DNA of 64,000 nt from Triticum aestivum (Eukaryota; Streptophyta; Magnoliopsida; Poales; Poaceae), in NCBI RefSeq assembly GCF_018294505.1, contig NC_057797.1:123447116-123511115 (forward strand), written 5' to 3'. This document shows, piece by piece, positions 57,676-64,000 of the stretch (its first letter is position 1; each line of letters begins with the position of its first letter). Made by a program: the position numbers and the translations under genes. The notes below the pieces were generated by a model. That model saw only the letters and a list, made by a program, of their open reading frames with translations, did not search any database and had not been told where the DNA came from.

Positions 57676-59291
57676 CATTGGTGTCGTGTATCCTTTGCAG
57701 TCTTGCATTCCAAAATTCTTCAGGCAATCTTTGAGGTTCTTTTCTTGTGATATGAAGATCACGTTGCTCTGCTGACGGATTTGAAGACCGAGGAAGAATT
57801 TCAGCTCACCCATCATGGACATCTGATATTGCTCTTGCATCATGTGTCCAAACTCATCACTGTATTTCTTGTCTGTGCAGCCGGAGATAATGTCATCCAC
57901 ATAGATTTGGCATACAAACAGTTCGCCATCATATGTCTTCATGAAGAGTGTGGGATCCAAGGAACCAGGTTTGAAGCCTTTGCTCTTCAAGAAGTCTTTG
58001 AGCGTGTCATACCAAGCATGAGGGGCTTGTTTGAGGCCATACAGTGCCTTGTTGATCTTGCATACCATATCAGGATGCTTTGGGTCTTCAAAACTAGGTG
58101 GTTGAGCAACATACACACTTCTTCTTCAATCTTGCCGTTGAGAAAGACACTCTTTACATCCATTTGATATAGAAGGATGTTGTGATGGTTGGCATAGGCT
58201 AGCAGTATGCGAATGGCTTCAAGCCTAGCCACCAGAGCAAATGTTTCATCGAAGTTAATCCCTTCTACTTGAGTGTAACCTTGCGCAACTAGACGAGCCT
58301 TGTTTCTGACAACTTGACCATGCTCATCTTGTTTGTTGTGGTAGATCCATTTGGTGCCAATGATGTTATGCTTGCAAGGGTCAGGACACTTAACCAGTTC
58401 CCACACATTGTTCAGCTCAAATTGTTGAAGCTCTTCTTGCATCGCTCGAATCCATTCAGATTCCATGAAGGCTTTAGCAACTTTCTTGGGTTCAGATATA
58501 GAGACAAATGCAAAGTGCCCACAGAAATTTGCTAGCCGTGTTGCTCTTGAATGAGTGAGTGGACCAGGTGCATTGATGCTATCAATTATCTTCTCGATCT
58601 GTACTTCATTTTCAACACGAGGATGAACTAGACGAAGATGTTTCTCTTGTTGATCGTTGACTTCATCTTCAGGATTGGCTTCGGGCTGAGCATTCTCTAC
58701 GGGTTGATTAGGTGCTGAAATGATGATTTCTTCTTCAGCCTGTGCCTCTGAAGGTATGATTTCTCCAGTACCCATAAGCTTGATAGATTCACTTAGTGAG
58801 GCTTCATCTAGCACATTTGGCAGGTGCTCTCTTTGTGAGCCGTTAGTCTCGTCGAACCGCACATCCACAATTTCAACCACTTTATAGTGAAAGATGTTGA
58901 AGACTCTGTAGGAGTGTGAATCCTTTCTGTAGCCAAGCATAAAACCTTCATGTGCTTTCGGTGCAAATTTTGAAGTGTGATGTGGATCCTTGATCCAGCA
59001 CCTAGCACCAAATACTCTGAAGTAGCTGACATTTGGCTTCTTACCAGTTAGTAGCTCATAGGATGTCTTCTTTAGAAGCTTGTGAAGATAGACACGGTTG
59101 ATGATGTGACATGCAGTGTCAATGGATTCAGGCCAGAATTTTCTTGGAGACTTGTACTCATCAAGCATCGTCCGTGCCATCTCAATGAGGGTTCTGTTCT
59201 TGTGCTCCATGATGCCATTCTGTTGAGGTGTGTATGGAGCTGAGAACTCATGAGTGATGCCCAATGTATCAAGAAAAGTGTCGAGGCCGGT
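57671..59291 (-). pseudogene. copy X integrase C-terminal part and RT
   Basis: From the Fatima-like LTR edge the minus-strand frame enters the copia integrase late in the core: [20 protein letters not shown] includes the final catalytic Glu. [20 protein letters not shown] and [16 protein letters not shown] sequence follow. RT begins with [11 protein letters not shown] and [15 protein letters not shown], with [14 protein letters not shown] as the first catalytic motif. A 2-nt insertion near 58116 shifts the frame; RT continues with [19 protein letters not shown] and CQIYVDDIISG, where Ser replaces the usual Phe. The frame then runs into the LTR of copy II. Confidence 0.9.
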
Positions 59292-59765
59292 TGTCGGTGT
59301 CAAAACCGGCGGATCTCGGGTAGGGGGTCCCGAACTGTGCGTCTAAGGCGGATGGTAACAGGAGGCAGGGGACACGATGTTTTACCCAGGTTTGGGCCCT
59401 CTTGATGGAGGTAAAACCCTACGTCCTGCTTGATTTATTCTTGATGATATGAGTATTACAAGAGTTGATCTACCACAAGATCGGAGAGGCTAAACCCTAG
59501 AAGCTAGCCTATGGTATGATTGTCTGTTGTCCTACGGACCAAAACCCTCCGGTTTATATAGACACCGGAGGGGGCTAGGGTTACACAAGGTCGGTTACAA
59601 AGGAGGAGATATCCATATCCGTACTGCCTAGCTTGCGTTCCACGCCAAGTAGAGTCCTATCCGGACACAGGACGAAGTCTTCAATCTTGTATCTTCATAG
59701 TCCAATAGTCCGGCCAAAGGATATAGTCCGGCTGTCCGGAGACCCCCTAATCTAGGACTCCCTCA
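59292..59765 (-). repeat. Fatima-like 3' LTR, right copy, 474 bp
   Basis: TGTCGGTGTCAAAACC to GGACTCCCTCA on the plus strand. About 98% identical to 32388-32861 by eye. Confidence 0.92.
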
Positions 59766-60194
59766 GTAGCCCCTGAACCAGGCTTCAATGACAATGAGTC
59801 CGGCGCGCAGTGTTGTCTTCGGCATTGCAAGGCGGGTTCCTCCCCCGAACGCATCACAGAAGAGTTTGAGTACCAGGATAGTGTCCGACCCTGCAAAATA
59901 AATTCCACATACCACCGTAGAGAGAATAATATTTCCACAAATCTTAATCTACTAACACGCTTTGGCAACATGACATCAGGCCATGGCTTAGTGATTATTC
60001 AAACCGTTTCTCTTCAACCAGCTCCACACATAACGCGAGGCGGTTTCTTGACACGTCTTGTCAAAGCAGAGATTGTGTTCCCCTAATTACGGGATTCTCA
60101 TCAATATGGTCGTGGGTAACCCAACCGTGCCTAGGACTCCTAGATTTTAGGCAAGTCCCAAACGGCCACTAGGAGGACGCTTGATATTCACCCT

Positions 60195-60204
60195 CTTTAT
60201 AAAG
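60195..60204 (+). promoter_or_regulatory. TATA box of the antisense gene, right copy
   Basis: CTTTATAAAG, 104 bp upstream of the ATG at 60308. It lies inside the element, outside the LTR, and points away from the LTR-driven strand. Confidence 0.6.
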
Positions 60205-60307
60205 GGACAAGGCTTTTACTTTTTTCCCTCCCGTGCTTAATCGAATCCTTCCCCCGCCTCGAGTTCTAACACCCAAAGCCCAGGTCAGGTGCTTCGGACC
60301 TTCAATC

Positions 60308-63138
60308 ATGTCCGGATCTAGCCTTCAAGGCCGGTGGATGCCCTCCTCTGTTACGGAAGAGGATATCAAGAAGTTGAGGGAGGCCAGATACCTGACCGCC
60401 GAGGTTTCGCATCGGCTGCCTGTCCGAGGGCAGGTCGTCCCTACTCCCGAACCCAACGAGAACGTTGTGTTCATCTCCCACTTCCTCCAAGGTCTAGGCC
60501 TCACTCTGGATCCCTTCGTTAGGGTTTTGATGTTCTATTACGGGCTATATTTCCACGATCTAGCCCCAGATTCCTTTCTCCACATCTCGGCATTTATTGT
60601 CGTATGTAAGGCCTTCCTCCGCATTACCCCTCACTTCGGCCTGTGGCTCAAGACCTTTGACGTGAATCCGAAGATGGTCGAGGGGCAGCATGTAGCGTGC
60701 GAAGGCGCATTAATAAGCAAGATCGCTGGAGCTCCATGGCCAAAGGGTTCCTTTCCAGAGGTGTCCGGATTATGGCAACGGGAGTGGTTTTACATCACAG
60801 CTCCTAGAAGTGCCAAGTGGGTGGCTGCCCCTGCTTTCCGCTCGGGCCCTCCACCACAACTGATGTCATGGATTAGCAGAGGGCTGAGCTGGGGTCCAGC
60901 CAAGGACGTGCCTATACTACAGAGCCGCATTCAAAATATCTTCGAAGGAGATTTCAGTCTGGTTATGGTGGTGCAATTCATGATGGTTCATCGAGTCAAG
61001 CCTTGCAAACGCCGGCCCCTCCGCATGTGGGAGTTCAACCCAGAAGGACCGTGCACTATTCAAAATTTCCTCGGCCTGACGCATGAGGAGATGTATAAAT
61101 CATTCTTTGGACCCCAAATAGAGTGTCCGGATACTACCGAGGACGTGGGCCTGAGCGGCAACCGCACCGCCGACCAAGTAAGTAATCCTCTAGCCGAACA
61201 CACCGTCTTTCATTTATCATGACATCATTCTGAGAAATCGCTCTTTGACCAGGACTGGCTAACAAAGGCGAAGATGATTCGGTGTTCGGCCCCCCTTCCT
61301 GAGGGTTTGGACAATCTGGTACTGGAAAAGATGCTCGATCTAGCACCTTGCCCGGAGCCCTCAAAGGAATATAAAGGGGGGAATAATGAGGGCAAAAGCG
61401 GGGCCCCATCGCTACCAATTCCAACCGAGGGAATGAGCGCCTCCGTGAAGGAGGATAACCAAGGGGAAGAATCTGACCTTCTCTCGCTTCGGGGAAGGAA
61501 GAGGACTGCCTCTGAAGATCCGGAAACCAAGGCTTCCAAACGAGAGAAGAAGTCTCCACCAGAGGGCCCTGCCTCGGTGGATTCTTTTGCCGCACAAAGT
61601 CCGCGCGGGGATCAGCCCTCTAACGAGCCGTAAGTGATCAAAAAATACTTAATATTAAAGATATTCTACCTTACTTCCGAGGAAAATGACCGAAGCGTTT
61701 ATCTTGCAGTTCAGATCTTAGCCCTTCTCAACGGAGCTCGTCTTCGGGGGATCTTCTTCCGGAGATGATGGAGAGCGAAACGCCTCCCCCAGACTCCCCC
61801 TCTTAAGAAGCGGGCGACTATCTCGGAAGAACACCGTACATTGATGGGTATGGTGATGGAAAGGATTTCGTCCGCCGAAAGCGGGTTGCATGACGCCTTT
61901 ATGAGTCTACTAACGGGCTTTGAGGTACATAAAATGATGTACATTTGCGATAGTACCGCACATTTTTAGGTGTGCCCTGTGTACATAGTAGCCCCTGAGA
62001 CTCTGGTTGTCGCTGAGAATGGCGGCAAACAGAGGATCGTAGTCCCAGGTAATAACCATACCGCTTTCATGTGCAGGTGGTGGAAGCTCCGATGGCTAGC
62101 CGGACTAATGAGTTTTGCCGAACTAAAGCGGCAACTGGATGCGGCAGATGCCGACATCGAGCTTGTTAACAAGCGGCTTGATGAGGCACAGGGTAAGTGA
62201 TGTTTTCTGGTGAATGTCACATAGTAAGAGCAGTGTGATGCCAGTATCTTTAATATGTTGTGACTACAGATGGAACTGCCACTGTGGAAACCCTTCGGGC
62301 GGAACTTGCCCGAGCCAAAGAACAAGCAAGGAGTAGTAATGCGGCTGCTTTGAAGGTGGCCGAAGAGTTGAAAGCCGAGATGGCCGCGCATTGTGAGAGC
62401 TAAGAGAAAATAGCCAAGATGACTGCAAAGTTAAAAGACACTGCCGACCGTTGCCAGTTCCTTGAAGAAGAAAAACGAGCCAAGGCGGCGGACCTTGAGA
62501 AGGCCACGATGGCGACCAAAGACACCCGTTCTGCCACGAGAGTGAAGAAGGAGGAACTGCGTGCAGCCTATGATATTGTTGCTGGGAAGCCCTTTTTGCT
62601 GTGGAGGAAGTTCGGAGATCCGCGGTATGCCCCTCTGGATCGGTTGTGGAGTTCGGCGGACGCATATATGGACTTGGCAGCGAGCGTTGTCGATGCGGCC
62701 GAATACTTCCGAGATCAAACAGACCAGGAAGTGGACAAGTTGTTCTGGTCACAGTTCAACGTGCCAGAGCGTCCGCTTCCATTGACCGATCAGCTAGCTG
62801 AATGGGCCAAACTCAATAGGTTGTCCAGACTTGCCATGAGGTCCGTCGTAGATCATCTGTGGCCGGAAAAGCCGAAACCGAACAGCTATTTCAGCTTAGT
62901 GCAACAGTTCCTTGGTGTGGTGCCGCGCATCAATGCGATGAAGAGGTCGGCGTGCATAGAAGGCTCGCGGATGGCCCTTGCCCGTGTCAAAGCATACTGG
63001 GCGGAGATGGATGCTACTACTGTCGCGGCGCAGGGTTCGGCCATAGGCCGAGTGGCTGCCGAGCGCTATTTTGAAGAAGTTCTTGAGGGTGCTCGCTTGA
63101 TAGAGGCCCAGTGCTCGAAGAATATTATGGTTGAATGA
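60308..63138 (+). pseudogene. antisense gene of the Fatima-like element (right copy): multi-exon PF04195-like protein
   Basis: Start ATG at 60308. Predicted exons with GT-AG borders: 60308-61177 (290 codons exactly), 61253-61629, 61710-61924, 62077-62192 and 62271-63138. Exon 1 is fully open and carries FISHFLQGLGLTLDPFVR, MFYYGLYFHDLAPDSFLHIS and HFGLWLKTFD (about residues 55-125), then LWQREWFYITAPRS and PPPQLMSWISRGLSWGPAKD: the plant 'putative gypsy type transposon' pattern. Exon 2 has basic clusters (RGRKRTASED, KASKREKKSP) that could act as nuclear localisation signals. The last exon gives a coiled coil and a conserved globular end (DPRYAPLDRLWSSADAYMDL). Broken by TAA in exon 3 (61804) with a small deletion beside it, a 1-nt insertion in exon 4 and TAA at 62401. 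Function unknown. Confidence 0.74.
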
Positions 63139-64000
63139 CATGTATTCCCATTGTAAAAACAATGTTTTTATTGAATTTATCAAGGCTGTATTTATACTTG
63201 TGCCCAAAAGTATTGTGATGCCTCCTGTGCGGCCGTTTATGTATACATGTGTATAACCTGAAAGATTGCAGTCGTCGGCTTCAGCCCCCATGCATATAAT
63301 GCGGGGGTGTTCGCAGAAGACACGTATTCACACTTAATCCAATGTCTTGGTCCTAAGAAGCAGGTGAGAGCGCAGCGAACTAGGCAACCAGACTATAATG
63401 CTTTAACACTTTCACTTAGCCATAGGAGTTTGACAGTGGGGCTACTATATAACCCCTGGTGGCTCCACACTCATCCGAATTTGTGGTGCGTACTTGCCTA
63501 GCCGGGAAACGGCCCTTCGTTAAGGCGGGGGAATTCTAAGATTCTGATGGGTCATCGAGTGGTTGACCAGTCTCGCGCTATATCATGACAGTCAGTTTTC
63601 GGCTTTCTCTACTGAGGTGCTCGTCCGGATGAACCAGGGCACAATCGCAGTAGTTGTCCCGGTGCCGCCTTAGCCGATAGAGCAGAACGTAAGGCAGCAA
63701 AACACAGGAGCTGGGCAAACCCAACATTTGACCAAAGACATGATTCGGAGCTGATGCATATAAGGCCAAACTCGCGACGCCGAACACTCCCTAAGGTATT
63801 CGGTCTTTATGGTGTAAACCGGGCCTAAACAGTGCCCTTTGTAAGAAGCCCCTGGTGTCCAGGTACGTGCATTGTTCTGACGTGGCCACATGCCAAGACG
63901 TCAGCATCCTTCTCAATGGTACTGAGAATCCGAGGGATGTGTATCAACAAGAGACAGTAAAAAAGGTTGACGTAGGGTCTTAATCTAAAAAGAATACTTT
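63139..64000 (-). other. Fatima-like spacer, right copy
   Basis: Corresponds in reverse to 26280-27140. No domain recognised. The window ends before the expected protease and gag. Confidence 0.6.

Larger units (their letters stand above)
46769..59291 (-). mobile_element. Sirevirus copia copy X (minus), partial, split by copy II
   Basis: Pol fragment 59291-57671 continues at 48047-47322 once copy II (48048-57670) is removed; the break falls after GYTTPMPT and the frame goes on with KSHLG. Left of 47322 is the pol-to-third-ORF spacer, cut at 46769. Right of 59291 a Fatima-like LTR begins within the integrase region. The gag, protease and LTRs of X are not in the window. The third ORF, purine tract and LTR of its relative II identify the Sirevirus (Maximus/SIRE) lineage. 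Confidence 0.85.
59292..64000 (-). mobile_element. Fatima-like gypsy, right copy, minus strand, continues past window
   Basis: 3' LTR (59292-59765), purine tract, then the antisense gene on the plus strand and spacer to the window end. It is collinear in reverse with 26280-32861, at roughly 90-93% identity internally by eye. Inserted in the integrase region of Sirevirus X at 59291. Confidence 0.88.

Noticed and set aside
1..64000. Host single-copy genes, tRNA or rRNA genes
   Set aside because: Every long frame is explained by an element, and I saw no tRNA-like or rRNA-like segment; only primer-binding sites resemble tRNA ends.

Overview
The window looks like intergenic DNA from a large Triticeae genome (wheat, Aegilops or barley type). 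Every base I can assign belongs to nested LTR retrotransposons, apart from one Stowaway-type MITE. I found no host single-copy gene, tRNA, rRNA or CRISPR array. The Triticeae call rests on recognisable families: BARE/WIS/Angela copia LTRs, a Sukkula-like large retrotransposon derivative (LARD), an abundant 474-bp gypsy LTR that I take as Fatima-like, Athila-lineage LTRs and a Sirevirus copia. Family names come from memory of the sequences and should be confirmed against a Triticeae repeat library.

Layout, left to right. 1-8217: a minus-strand LARD, non-coding, whose 4.2-kb LTR ends inside the 3' LTR of gypsy element G1. 8218-15200: G1, minus strand, Tat-like. It has a truncated gag, no pol, and a gene on the opposite strand. 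15201-32861: a plus-strand Fatima-like gypsy with gag and protease but no RT or integrase, carrying a multi-exon antisense gene. A complete but decayed Angela (16206-24741, target duplication ATAAC) and a solo Angela LTR (29653-31388) sit inside it. 32862-34300: a 25-bp copia sliver, a second Fatima-like 3' end, and an LTR remnant holding the MITE. 34301-46242: an Athila-like gypsy, split just downstream of its primer-binding site by gypsy G2 (35589-44103). G2 is a second member of the G1 family and carries an almost intact PR-RT-RH-aRNH-IN frame. 46243-59291: inverted and nested Sirevirus copies. Copy X (minus) is split by copy II (minus, target duplication GTTGG), and both abut a plus-strand LTR fragment. 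59292-64000: a minus-strand Fatima-like copy with its antisense gene on the plus strand.

The most interesting biology is on the antisense strand of the gypsy elements. Three copies carry a gene of the plant family annotated as 'putative gypsy type transposon' (PF04195-like) in reverse orientation, with canonical GT-AG introns; the two Fatima-like copies also keep a TATA box. G2 instead carries, in the same slot, an antisense reading frame with a B3-type DNA-binding domain preceded by an AT-hook-like basic motif. The antisense slot therefore seems to be an exchangeable cassette. A second puzzle is that the same Fatima-LTR/copia junction appears twice, 26 kb apart and in opposite orientation, which suggests an inverted duplication or a copied repair patch. 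No gene shown here is fully intact.
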